A DNA stretch of 64,000 nt. Origin: Liolophura sinensis. Its lineage: Eukaryota > Mollusca > Polyplacophora > Chitonida > Chitonidae. Position numbers and translations under genes: made by a program. Below are positions 1-12,300 of this stretch, piece after piece (positions within the stretch are counted from its first letter, which is position 1; the number at the start of each line of letters is the position of its first letter). Below the pieces are notes generated by a model, which was given only the letters and a program-made list of their open reading frames with translations, was not told the origin of the DNA and did not search any database. Where the stretch lies: positions 46,061,116 through 46,125,115 of the forward strand of contig NC_088301.1 of assembly GCF_032854445.1 (NCBI RefSeq). Direction: 5' to 3'.

Positions 1-3000
1 ACGACCACAACGCAAGTAAGCGGTATGCCACCGGATACACGACAACTGAACACTGATAATGCCATTGGTATTCCGTTATCCAGAGTGATTTGGATGCACG
101 GCAATATGGGTTATATGTGGGGCTAGCTGTGATATGACAGAATATATTAATAATATGTAGGCCTATAATTTGTTATGTTAGTCGCAGGTTATACAAAGTT
201 ACACTGCTGCAGGTCTACACCAATGTAGTTCAACTCCCCACTCCCCTATTTTGAACATTGTAATATTTACCAGTTGGGTTGATGCATCTGTGAATTGCAG
301 ACAAAAAATAATACACCAAAGCTAACAACATCTTTTGCTGAACTGACATTATCAGTGTCCAGATGAGAAATTAATACCAATACCAATACATATATGTGTT
401 CACAGATTTAAGCGAGAGGTGATAAACACAGAGCTAAATGGGCAGAATTTTGACTTGTGAAGTTAAAAGTACTATTACGGGACATTGAAACTAATATATC
501 TGAAGGCTAGATACTTCTTGATTACTTTTCCAGACAGAATTTCCTACCTATAATATTATAAGAGCTATAATATTCATTTTCTATTCTAAAATGTCCTTTA
601 ATTCCTATCTCACCTGTGTTAAATACACTTTGTTTTAACCTCAGTATTCTAGCCATGTGACCAAAGAAGATTCAGAGCACCTATGACATCACTGCAAAAC
701 CATGAATATGTAAAACTACATTATTCCAAATGCATTTGAATTTATTTATACAGATTAATTTATAGTTTCGACCACAAGAGATCCTGGCAAGGAACAGGAG
801 GTGATATAACAACATGCAACTAAATGGGTGAAATGCTGATTTTTGCAGATTTCTAAAGTTTAAAATACTGCAGGATACTGGAACTATCATATTTGATGGC
901 CAGGCACAAAGGATTTCTTAGCTAAAAGCTATATTTTTCATTTTTTATCTAAAATCTTTTTCTGTGCCTATCTCACTTGGGTTAAATTTGCTTTGATTTT
1001 TTTCACCCCCAATACTCTTTGGTCACATGACCAAAGAGTGTGCTAATGACTGGTTCAGAGCAGCTAAGATATCACTGCAAAACTGTGAATAGTTGTTATA
1101 AGTGTGTAAACAATGTCTGGGTAATTTTTTGTGAAATGCTATACCAATAATTAGAACAAAACTTACTTCTCTTTGCAGTCACGGACATTTGCAGGACTCC
1201 ACTTTAAGGACTGGCTTTTTATCAGTGTTTCCTTAGTAAATATTTTGGCAGCTATAGGTCTGACGATCTATCGTCTTGTAGTGGTCGTTAAGGAAAACTC
1301 AGATTCCCCAGACTTCACCTTTACTGTCCTTTTACTTATAAATGCAGGTAAGAAAACATACTGGTAAATTTATGAAGATGTGTATAAAATAGATGCCACT
1401 GGTAAAACAAGAAGTGTTATGTTTTGTGACAAATTTTGTAATTTTTTTAAACATGCTCTGTATACTTTTCATCTGTTTTGTGTTTAACTACTCAGATAAG
1501 ATGCATGAATTTCAAACTGTACTGGATTATCCTTCTTTTTTCATACAATTCACAATTGTATAAAGTAGGATTTTCACTCACCACCAATAGGCCTACTAAG
1601 GAGGTACATATGTATATATATAATGAAACAGAATAGCTTTCAACTCTGACTAGCTGACACAATTAGGCTCACTGACTGTCTGCAGTATTGTATACTGCCA
1701 GAATGGAGCGCTATATTCAGATCTTAATGTAGAACTAGACTTTGTGTAGTTGAAACTTAAAATTAGCCCATATATCACCTGTACTTTTTTTGTTGGTCGA
1801 GTTTACTTTGAACATTAATCAGCCATTAGCATCCACAATCTGGGTGTATTTATGGCTGGACACTCATTAATAGGGAGTAGGTTGACCAGTATTGTCAGTA
1901 TTCAGGTACTAAAAAAGTGCATTTTTAAAGGAAAAATAAATATCATAAAATATTACTTCTGGTGCAGAAGTTTACATTTTCCAGTAGAGTATAATCTATG
2001 GATCTACTACAATATATCTTAGATGTAGGCCTACTTTCCCAGCAAACATGAAACACATTTCCATGATCAATGCAAGCAGAACTCTTAGAATTAGGCAAAG
2101 TGAGAAAATTGCATCATGGGTGAAATTTTATGCTATTTACCATATGTAGTCTATGACATAAAAAAGATACATCAAATTTAACTAAAAATTTAACTATCTT
2201 TTGTAAACCAAACATTGCTCATTACTATCGATTTCTGTTTCTTTGCAGCATTTTGTACCTTTTACATGTTACATGGCGTTCTCAGAGAAAGAGCCTATGA
2301 GTTGTATGTTTTTATCATTGCCATTCTGGTTGTTCTGGTGTACTGTATAATTGAGTATGCTTTCCTCAACGTGGAAGGTCGAACTACTGTAAAACTGGTG
2401 AGTGTCTGATTTTTTCTTAAAATGACAGGAACCGGTTTCACAAAGCAAATGTGTACATGTACTTGTAATAGCAGTATGTTGCAGCAGCGGTTGTAGTCAC
2501 AAGCCTCTGTAACATTATGTAAATGTGTGTTTAGCGATGTTTCTCACAATTCCATATTCCAAAGGAAAAATTATATAAAATATTATCATCACCAGTGTGT
2601 TTAAGTATCATTGTCATATTGTTTCCAAAATCTTCATGTGAAGATTCTAGTTAAAATAAATGATCTCTACTTGGCTTTACCACCAAGGTTCTCCAGAGCA
2701 GCACAACTTATTACCTCACAAAATTTGTCAGTTTATAGTGTAAATACTTTGTACTCAACATACACACAAGTTCTTAAAGATTACATTATTTATCACTGAT
2801 TGACCAACAATGGCCTGAATATGGTAAATGATCTAAAATTTTGCCCCCAAAAGGGCATTTTTATATTGTTTTTGGTGGTGAGCCTTACTTAGTCTATTTT
2901 TCCAGTCAGATATATCTTTTAACCTTCCAGTCGTAATTCTAAACACCTTTCTGAGGTCAACAGACATCTCAGATTCAGGCAAAATGTGCAGCTTACTGGT

Positions 3001-5716
3001 GGGCAACATTTTAGGTCATCTAAAATAATACAAATAATGCAGTAAAATCATGTTCCCATTGAAATATGATCAACAAAAGCAAAGTAAAGTTCAGATGTCC
3101 TTGTTGTTTAGTCAGCCAGTCAGGCTTGACTCAGTCTTTCACAGAAACAGCTTAAAGATGACACCCTTGCATTGACAGGTTCGCATGATAGCAGCTTGCA
3201 TTTTGGCTCCACCCAACATTTACCTGGCTTGGTCAGTAGCTCGAGACTTTGGCTATCTAGAGTTTAAGATTGTTGGAGCTTCAGAAGTACTTCAAAGTAA
3301 GTATATTCATGTGAAGTTTTTACAAAATAAAAACACAACAAACAAAAGCGTCCAGTTTCATGACCCAACCCAGATTTAGCAATAATAATATAATGACAGA
3401 AAACTACATATATATTGAAAATTAATTAATTTCATGATAGAATGATAAATGCATGTGTATACTGTCTTGTTTTGGAAGTTAAATTGACCATGAATTTGTT
3501 TATTTCAGATATGTATAAACGAGCCTCCATTTTCTTCTGTTTGATGAAATTTGATCTTCAAGTCACAGTAAGTACTTTTAAAATAGAAACTTTCAATTGA
3601 AGTTAGCATCATGGGAAGCACTTATGAAAAGTTTCCCTATATAATTCAGTGCATCTTTTTTAAAGTTTTTGTTAGAATAAAGTGACTCATACATATTGTT
3701 TTGTGCCATCATGACATTGGGCAAGCACATTTTTTATTCACTAACAGTCGATATTAAAGATATTTTTGAATTTCATTTCTGATTGGAACTGTTGCAGCGC
3801 AGTTTGAAATGCATGCCTTCTTAAGCTCAGTTGCTGAAAATATTAAACCTCTTCCTGTGTACATTATCAGTGATAACTTGTAAACAAGTTTAACCATTGT
3901 GTTTTAACCTGTGTGGTTAACTTCTGTTTGTCAGTCTAGTTTTGTTCTACTGGCGTTGAAAGAGGGGACAAGCTTAGACATTTTGGAACAGGTATCCCTT
4001 GGTGTAGGGATTCCTTACACCTTTCTCTGGGGACTTCTTGGATGGTTTATGGTGAGTAGGCTACAACTGCCAGATACCAGTACTGGATGGAAAGAAAATG
4101 TTATCAGGTTAACATGTGAATCATGTGGTGAGCTGTTAGCCATTAAAACTTTATATTTTGTTTGAACTATTGTTCTGGGTTGAAATGCTAAAATAAACAT
4201 AAAACATACTGTTGTTTGAATAATGCTTGTAAATTGTATCATGTTTGTCATGAGAAAAAGTAGTTTTCAGTCTTTGGATTTTGTTTACAGATGGAGAGAG
4301 AAATAAAGGCATTGGCATGGGTATTTATGGTCACCGGTCTTGTTAAGCCAAGCTATTATATATTCAAAATAGTAAAGGTAAGACAAATATAAAATAGATA
4401 CTTTTTAAACAACATTGATGAGCTCCACAGAAATAATTTTATTTGAGATAAAGAGAACATTTGAACTTAGGTACCCACGTGTGTTTCTTATTTTCACCAA
4501 CACCCTATGAACAATCAGAACTGGGAAATCTAAAAATGTCTTGTCCATGTCCAGGTTTGATCACAACTTGTATTGTCCTAGGGAGTGAAAATTGTTATTT
4601 AAGTCATATAAACATTATTCCATAATGGTTAATACCCACTCTCTTTTCAGGTTTACATGGACCTCTCTACCAACAAAGACCTTAGTTCCACCATCATTTA
4701 TTCACTGTTAGCAGCAGGTAATTTACAGTTGTAGCATATGATTTAATTTATTTATTTGATTGGAGAGTTATGCCATTCTCAAGAATGTTTCACTTATACA
4801 GTGACAGTTAACATTGTGGTGATAGGAAAACAGTGAAAACATAGACATTCGCAGGTTGCTGGCAGACCTTCCTACATACGACCAGAGAGGAAGCCAGCAT
4901 GAGCTAGGCTCGAACTCGCAGCGATCCCATTGGTGAGGGGCTTCTCTACAGACTTCTTAGCCCTCACTGGCTGATCAGTCCCCACAGCCTTAGTTCAAAG
5001 TAAAGTCTAAAACATCAGTGAAGCAATACCAAATTGTACACACTGAAACACCAATGAAGGAGACAAATGAACAACACTTTACCAGTCTCTTCTCTCTCTA
5101 TGGAAAATCTTCATTGAATAAATTGAATAAATTTAACAATAAATTTAACAATAAATTTATAGTGAAGTGAATCATTACTTAGCAAAAGACTCAATGAGTT
5201 TAAATCTGAACTTAAAAGGATACTTTTACTAAAATCATAATGAAGATTTGATCAACAATTTTAACTGTCTATCATCTGAATTTTAGGTGCTTTGTGTCTT
5301 CTGGTTTGGATCATTTTAATGTTGGAATTACCTGTGGTTTACAGAAACTTTGGAAAAGGTCTCAAAGAAAAAGGCGAGTAAAAGAAAAAAAACAAGTATA
5401 TGTATGTCAAATCGTGTATCTGTGAATGCTGAATGACTGATGTAGTGTACAACAAAAATATATCAGTATTAATTTCTAAGCCAAAAAGTTATAAATTGAT
5501 GTGAAGCATTTTACCCTAGGCATTACATTGAATTTGTGATGAATTCTTTCACTCTGCTCATATAATGTGTGTTCTCTTTTTGGCTACCAAAGACTTTGCT
5601 AAAATTGTTAATTTACAGCTACAATGTATATGATTTAATTTTTGGTATTATTTAAATTTTCAGCTTTTGCCAAGAAAGTGAATGAAAGCACTGGATTGCT
5701 CAGCAATAAAATCTGA
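1..5716 (+). CDS. Multi-pass membrane protein of unknown function (3' part, 9 or 10 exons)
   Basis: Exons read from splice signals and matching phase: 1179-1347, 2249-2397, 3179-3296, 3509-3567, 3935-4051, 4291-4377, 4651-4717, 5287-5373 and 5664-5716 (TGA at 5714-5716). Together they give about 300 codons. The first 15 bases of the window, followed by gtaagc, could be the end of an upstream exon in phase 0; the true start lies outside the window. The protein is mostly hydrophobic. Likely membrane segments include WLFISVSLVNILAAIGLTIY, FTFTVLLLINAAFCTFYML, YVFIIAILVVLVYCIIEYAF, a segment after MIAACILAPPN, IPYTFLWGLLGWFM, LAWVFMVTGLVKPSYYIF and SLLAAGALCLLVWIILMLEL, so seven or eight passes. 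The short tail is polar and ends in LLSNKI. The LRERAYELYVFI stretch between two membrane helices resembles the eukaryotic family I remember as DUF7789, but that name is tentative and no function is known to me. The last intron uses a GC donor (5374-5375). Confidence 0.72.
410..1095. repeat. Diverged tandem duplication, offset about 382 bp
   Basis: Bases about 410-715 and 795-1095 are two diverged direct copies lying in the non-coding sequence upstream of exon 1179. Shared landmarks are 'gaggtgata', 'ctaaatggg', 'cctatctcac', 'ttcagagca' and 'cactgcaaaac', all about 382 bases apart. The second copy carries a hairpin at 1014-1039 (arms actctttggtca and its complement, two-base loop); the first copy keeps only its right half. 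Confidence 0.75.
4746..4985 (-). mobile_element. tRNA-derived SINE copy, reverse orientation
   Basis: The copy lies in the intron between exons 4651-4717 and 5287-5373. On the plus strand it opens with the complement of the A-rich SINE tail (tttatttatttgattgg), runs through the conserved central domain (gcaggttgctggcagacc) and ends in the tRNA-related head (ctcgaactcgcagcgatccc, then gcccctcactgg-like sequence). It is the same family as the copies near 6.5, 33.9, 40.3 and 54.2 kb. It is diverged and so not a recent insertion. Confidence 0.75.
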
Positions 5717-8700
5717 AGTTATCTTTGATGACAATCCTTCTGAAACAGCTTCATAATCAAGCACATATTGACAACACCATCCCCCATGACAAATATTTCA
5801 TGAATATTTTCATTATTTTTAGCTCATGTTTGTAAACTATTTCACTCTTGTAAGCACACAACAAATGTGTAAAAGAATATGTAAATTATACATGGCTTGG
5901 CTTGCAGCTCATATTTTTATGTCATTGTACATGTACATTGTTTTTTCATGTGCCTTTGTTAACCATAACACAGTTTTATATTCAAAAGGAAGTGCTAAAG
6001 TGGGTATTTTATCACTTAAAATTTATGCTGAATTATTGCTCTCAGTTTATGACTTAATATGACACAACTCCCAAACATTTGAAATTTTTCAAATGTTACT
6101 GTTGTACAGTCTGTAAATTTTTTTTATATTAATTTTTTCAGTGAAGGCAGTATCAATTACTTAAGGTTACATTTTTTTATAGATTTAGATTTGTACTTTG
6201 TTTATACTAAATAGTCAGCTTTTGCTTGAGAGGAGTTGGTGTTACCCTGCTGACTCTGCTGACACAGTGATCCTAGGTGATATACTCATTAATTGCGTTA
6301 AGTCTTTTAGATTTACAATGTGCATGGAAGTTGTGTACCTAATGATCAAAACTCAACACAAATTGTTTCTGACTTGCTTGACCAGCTTGATATGGTTTGC
6401 TAAACATGAGCTGTCTGCACTGGTAAACTTGGCCTAAGTGTTACACAACCACATGTATCTTGTAGTTTCTTTCTGTAGCCAAGGTGGTTAACACACCAGC
6501 ATGGAGCAATAAGACAGGAGCCTCCCACCAATGGAGTCGCTGTGAGCTTGTCTTTCTCATGCTGGCTTCCTCTCTGGTCGTACATGGGAAGGTATGCCAG
6601 CAGTCTGCAGATGGGTGTGGGTTTCCACGAAGCTCTGCTCGATTTCCTGTCACCATAATGCTGGCCGTCATCATACAATTGAAATATTCTTGGGTATGGC
6701 GTAAAACACCCATTCAATAAATGAATAAACTGTACTCCCAATATTATGTGTATAATTATAGTTTAACTGTCGACTTCATGTGTAGGTTGATGACCAAACT
6801 CTGTGATATTTTGTCAGGCTAACATTGATCAAAGTATTTGTCATTGTGAAGATTCCGCTGCCTGTCAGTATTGAGTATAATATAGAAAAATATTTTTTTT
6901 ACCTATACCTTCTATATAACCTGATATAATTACTGTAATCAGAACAGGTACATTATTAATATATCCAAATGTAAATAATCCACATGACAGTGCGAAATCT
7001 TTTATTTTAAGTGGTCCTTGGTATATTATTCATTATGTTACACTTTGGTGTTTATGGTCAATTTACTTTTGAGTAGAAATTTTTTTTTCATTAAACAAAA
7101 AATACTTAGTTTTTTTTGTTGCAGTTGAACAGCTGAAAATTTTAACACATATGAAGCTTTGGGTTTATTTTACATGCACTTGCTGTCACTGCAGTATGTA
7201 TATGTTTATTTTTTCTGGAAAATATGAAACTAATAATAAACAGTATCATAACATTTTATAATATAATGGTGATTATTTGGCACTTGTTACTTAGATGTTA
7301 TACAATGATCAGTATATGGTTGACTTTTGACCTTATTAAATAGACCAAGAGAACTTTTCCTGTATTTTCCCACCACTTGTGTTTTAAAAACAGGTTGGAG
7401 TTTCACAGTTGACTGTCTTACCTAAAAAAGCCTTCGACATATCAAAGAATGCCTGTGCAAGTTGTTCAGTAATAAAAACATTTGAATCAATTCTTTATGC
7501 ATTTGGACACCTATTTGGTCAATGACAGGCATAATATAAAGAAAACAAAACCTTACTTCGTCTGCTTGTTTTCTTTTAAAGTGGTTTCATATGCTAAGCT
7601 CCAGGAGGGTGGGGGTGGTCATTTTATCATGGTTAGATATTGAATCTTTTAACCTTAAATTTTAATGCTTTATCGGTTTACATACAGTCAAGAAGTTGTT
7701 TATTCACATGATATGTGATATTTCCGTGCAGTAAACAGTCATTTGTTCACGCGGTTAACACTACTGCATCTGACCAACCGCCATCCTTGTGGCTTGTTTT
7801 GCGAAATTGTCACACCGTTGTGTCAAGTGCCAGACATGGTGGTCTATGCCTTCGTTACATTTTTGCGTGGAAGTTACGTCAGACACAAGCTGCAACTGCT
7901 TCTGGCCCTAGTTTTCAAGATTTCTCAAGTTTCTTCCATGAGACTTGGTATACCATGGTTCTATTTCTTTGCTTTTCGAGGACACACCACGAGGGAGCAA
8001 TGGTGCTCAATGTAGCCATATGTGAAACTACCTTTCAGTACATAGCTGAGGTTGTTCCCTTTGTTTAAGAGCTCCTAATGTACTTACAATCGAATCCATG
8101 TATGTGGGACACACAAAAAAGACCTTGAACGAATATTGCTGCATTTTTGTAACAATATTGAATCATAACTAAATCTGTGCAAGGTTTCGTTTATATATGC
8201 CGTCCTTACTGTTGTACAGCACAAATTGCCTGTTCTGATCGAAATGCAAACTTAAGACAGAATTTTACAAAACTAATTGTACGCCTTTGTATTAATGTAC
8301 GGCTCTTCATATAAAAGGCTTGAGCTTCCGGGACTTATATATAGACGGCACATGTAGTCTGACCTATATGGTTGCAGTCGTATTGCAGTATACAGTTATT
8401 CCGCTTCAGCACCCCAACATTATTGACGCTCTGCCATTAGTATATACTATTTCTGCTTCTTATATCAAACTTTTAGTTGGCAAAATCACGTCTCCGGCTA
8501 TCTGAAAGCCCGAGTTTCCGTGGCCTATTTCGGAGGTCCCTGGAACCTCGTATGATTGGTTGTGACAGTCGAACAGCCTATTTGTCACATTCAGCGTTCA
8601 TCCACATTTCCACTGAGTACACAGCAAGCAACTTGGTTTTTTGTCCAAGTCAGTGTCGTCTAAATGAAGACGATAATTTCTTGTGCGTTGGCTGACGTTA

Positions 8701-9388
8701 GGTCGTGCATCTGTTAAATGATACAGGTGAATGCACAAGGATGTGAACTTCTTGAAAACCATGAACCCGTTGTAGTTCAAAAATAACTTTAATGATTTCG
8801 TCTCTGTGGTATTAGGAATTATGTCACAATATATGTCAGAGTTTAAAGCTATCAGTGCGTTGCCAGTAAAACGTATACATGTATGTACATTTCCGATTTC
8901 CTCATAAGATATGTCGACATGGAAATTTTTTCCCGAACCATAAAAAAAGTAGTATATATCGTACTTTAAAGTAAACGCGTGATACAAACACATTCTTCTC
9001 AGAAACAATTAGGCCTATATAAAGCATTACAGCAAATTTTGCAAATCTTTGCAACAGGTGGTGCATGATTGCTTCGCAGGAAAGTTGATACTTAAGGAAA
9101 TTAAGTTAGGGGACTGTTTTGTCAGGTTGGTGGTATAAGACATGGGCCCATTTTTACAAACTCAGACTTGCAAAGGCATTGCTTAACGTCAGCAGGTATC
9201 TGCGCATCTGCCTCATATACTAGTATGTGCATTGTCCCATGTCAATTAAAATCCATGATTTCTCTCATTTACCAATAATTTTGCTGCTTTTACTTTGCGT
9301 GTAAATACCGCTGATTAATAATGCACAATACTACATCTCCTGAGAGAAAATTCCTTTCCCGTAATACATCACGACTGAAAATGGTGTC
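5717..9388. other. Region between convergent genes
   Basis: This stretch holds the 3' UTR of the left membrane-protein gene and, on the other strand, that of the SLC22 gene; the two genes end towards each other. It is AT-rich and contains one nearly full SINE copy (6474-6728). AATAAA-type signals occur, for example around 7232, but none can be assigned. Open frames of 117 codons (7715-8068, plus) and 136 codons (8598-9008, minus) have no recognisable motifs and were not called as genes. Confidence 0.6.
6474..6728 (+). mobile_element. Near full-length tRNA-derived SINE
   Basis: Read on the plus strand, the copy starts with a degenerate tRNA-like head (gccaaggtggttaacacacc resembles an A box; gtcgctgtgagcttg sits where the B box should be). 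It continues with the central domain (gctggcttcctctctgg, ggtatgccagcagtctgc, gatttcctgtcaccataatg) and ends 'gcgtaaaacacccattcaat' plus an A/T-rich tail. Other copies in the window confirm the same order of parts. Its reading frames (about 78 to 113 codons on both strands) are incidental. Confidence 0.8.
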
Positions 9389-12300
9389 TTATAGTCTTGT
9401 GAGCTTCGTTTTATCGGCAAGAGCGCTTTTGTTACTGTGATCTTCGCTCTTCTCAATGTCAATCCCTTTTTTCTTTAGCTTTTCCTGCTTTGCCTTCTCT
9501 TTTGCTAGTCTATTCCATTCTTTGATTTCATCCAAAGTCTGCGGCAATTCCCGGTTCAGCGTCTCCGGCAGATAGAGAATGAGAAAACAGACGAGGATAC
9601 AGGAACTACCATATACGGTTCCGGGAAGCCAGGGAATATAGTCGATCTGAGAAGAAAAAAAAAACAGAAACAAGGAAATCATCACGTTCAGATGTGTTGC
9701 TGGCATGGTGATTAAAAGGATACGAAACACTCAAAGAACATAAACCATGCTAGTACTTTACGATATGCCCCAAAAAATAAAATGTTTGTATGGTACGCCC
9801 AAGTAGTATGACACATTGACTCTACAGGCAAGAAGAATTCAGGTCGTATTATGCTCACTCGATATACATGCATGGTAAATGTCGTGGGTAAGTCCACTAA
9901 ATAATTACCTGTTCCCTTCAGCCTATATAGTCCCAATTAGACATATAAAAGTACATGACACTGTTGTGCGAAAATGAAATAAGCCTGTATCTGTTCTATA
10001 CTAGTAATGGTCATTTAACACAATTTCTTGTGTTTTCTCGTGTTGCCTTGCTGTCGTAGGACATCTGTATATGTGAAAAACGTTAAACTTTCGGTAGAGT
10101 AGTTTAAAGCAATGAAAACCATATCTGAAACTATGTCCTTTCCTATTATTTAGATTAATTAATGTCTAGGAAATGCAGCTGGTATTCCAAGATGGGTCAT
10201 ACACATTCATTATGTTAGTTGCAGATAATGAATGGCAACTTTTTGAACTTTAATTTTCAACATTGGGGGTAATTCTTACTAAGATACAACGTTTGGGGTA
10301 AGAAAAGACTTTGAATGTCCTTGATACTAAAAGTGACCTTAACCCCATGCACCATATCCAAATATAGCTGACTGAATTAACAAGGACGACCCGCGTGACC
10401 TCATTCTTACCACAAGGTTGGAAAATGGAGCCAGCATACCACCTAACCGGGACGACGAAGAAGATATTCCTAAACCAAGACTCCTGGTAAGAACAAGCAA
10501 ACACAAGTTTAGTTTAATATTGGTAAATGTTTATTTATGGAAATTACTTGTCTTATGTCCACAACCCTTTCTTCTTAGTAACTTGATATCGATAAGTAAA
10601 TAGACCTCCCTACAACAAAGCCGCGAGTGTCCTGTTTGCTTAACCTAGACTAGACTATTTCAAGATGAGGATTCTCAATTGACACAAGCTGTTGAACTTT
10701 AGATTTAGATAATTTTTTACACTCTTAAAACTCAAAATGTCAACTTTTTCTGCTAAAATGTTACAACAGGTTAAATGCTCTAAAACATGAGTTCAATATC
10801 TTGAAATTTTATGCCGTGTGAATGATTGTTTGCACGTTGTAACATAATGTTAGATGATAAGATATTCATCATTTCTATTGAGGAAAACAGCACCTGAAAG
10901 TGTTTAGTCCAGCATAAGATAGTGATAAATTACAACCTTATCCAAGCATTTTATAAAGTGTGAAATTTATAAATACTTAGTCTCTTGACGCATCGTCAAA
11001 CTGTTGGATTTAGTAGTAATGATATAAACACGTATAACACTTCAGTATTAAAGAGCTGTTACCTTTCGATATTATATAACATGATAGCCATTCAGCTTCA
11101 CTGTATATGTACACACTAGACAAGTTATTTCGCTGTCGCTTTCTTAACTCTCTGAGTGGTATATTTTACAGCTGTCTTTTTTTTTTAAATTCTCTTATAA
11201 TATATCTGTATTCAAACTGATGTAGGCATTTATCTGAAATGAAAGAATTATTATATTATAACTATTATGTATGTTTGTGGTTTAACGTCGTACTTAGCAA
11301 TTTTTCAGTCACATGATGACGAGGAGTCATTAGGAGTGTGTACATTCATGTTTCCTTGCTCTAACCTCTAAAAAATACCATTTTTAAAGTCTTTGGTTAG
11401 TGTTTGGGGTGTTGGCGTGTGCCAGTTCTTCGATAGGACTGATTTACACCAAAACCGTATGAGTGTCAACGAAATCTGAATATTTCAGGTTATTCTGTAA
11501 CTAAAAAAGAAAAACAAACAAAAAATCGAATAAAATCTTCCGCAGGACACAACAATAGTATCTTCGGTATGGTTTGATCCCGGGTGTCCCGACTTCGAGG
11601 AGGACGATCTAACCACTGGGCTATACGGAAGCGTTATATTTAATTATTATATGGTTGCTACTAAAAGTGATACAAAACGTTGTCAACTTGCCTGAGATTT
11701 GTCGGGTACAACTCTGGCGTGTAGAGAAACAGTGTGTTCCAAGAGGCGGCGATGGCAAACCTTCCAGTCATAGTCAATGTAATCACAGCGGCGGACACGG
11801 AGTCATCTGGCAAACGGCAAAATTGGACATATTATGAAAGAAAAACTCCCAACAATGAAATATAAGATCTTTTACCTCTTCGGAGTGACATCAATGCTTA
11901 TTGCATTTATCTGTTTGATTCTTTTTGAATGCAACACTAAAGAAATTTTCCTCTATACTTCAGCTTTATGGGTGGAGCAAACCGGTGTAAACCACCGGTT
12001 TTGGCAGTTTACTGACGAACTTTTCCACATGCGACATACGAATATGCCAACCATACTGGTGGAAGACGAGTGATTTCATTGAGTACCTGACAGCGCCCAT
12101 TTTCTGTGGTATTTGAAAACAGAGATACACATTCGGGTTAGCTAAGAAATTCTTTCCTCATGATCAGCCAAAGTTGTGAGATCCACATGGCATGTGGATG
12201 TCAGTAATATCAAGTTAGATCAGTTTCAAACTAATATTACGATGATTAACAGAATCGGAGTTTATAGGATTTTTGCAATGAGATCAATGTTATATACAGG

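Noticed and set aside
7715-8068. 117-codon plus-strand frame
   Set aside because: No recognisable motif, no splice context and overlapping frames of similar quality; probably chance.
8598-9008. 136-codon minus-strand frame
   Set aside because: Lies in the 3' flank of the SLC22 gene, with no motif or hydrophobic pattern I recognise; kept out for lack of support.
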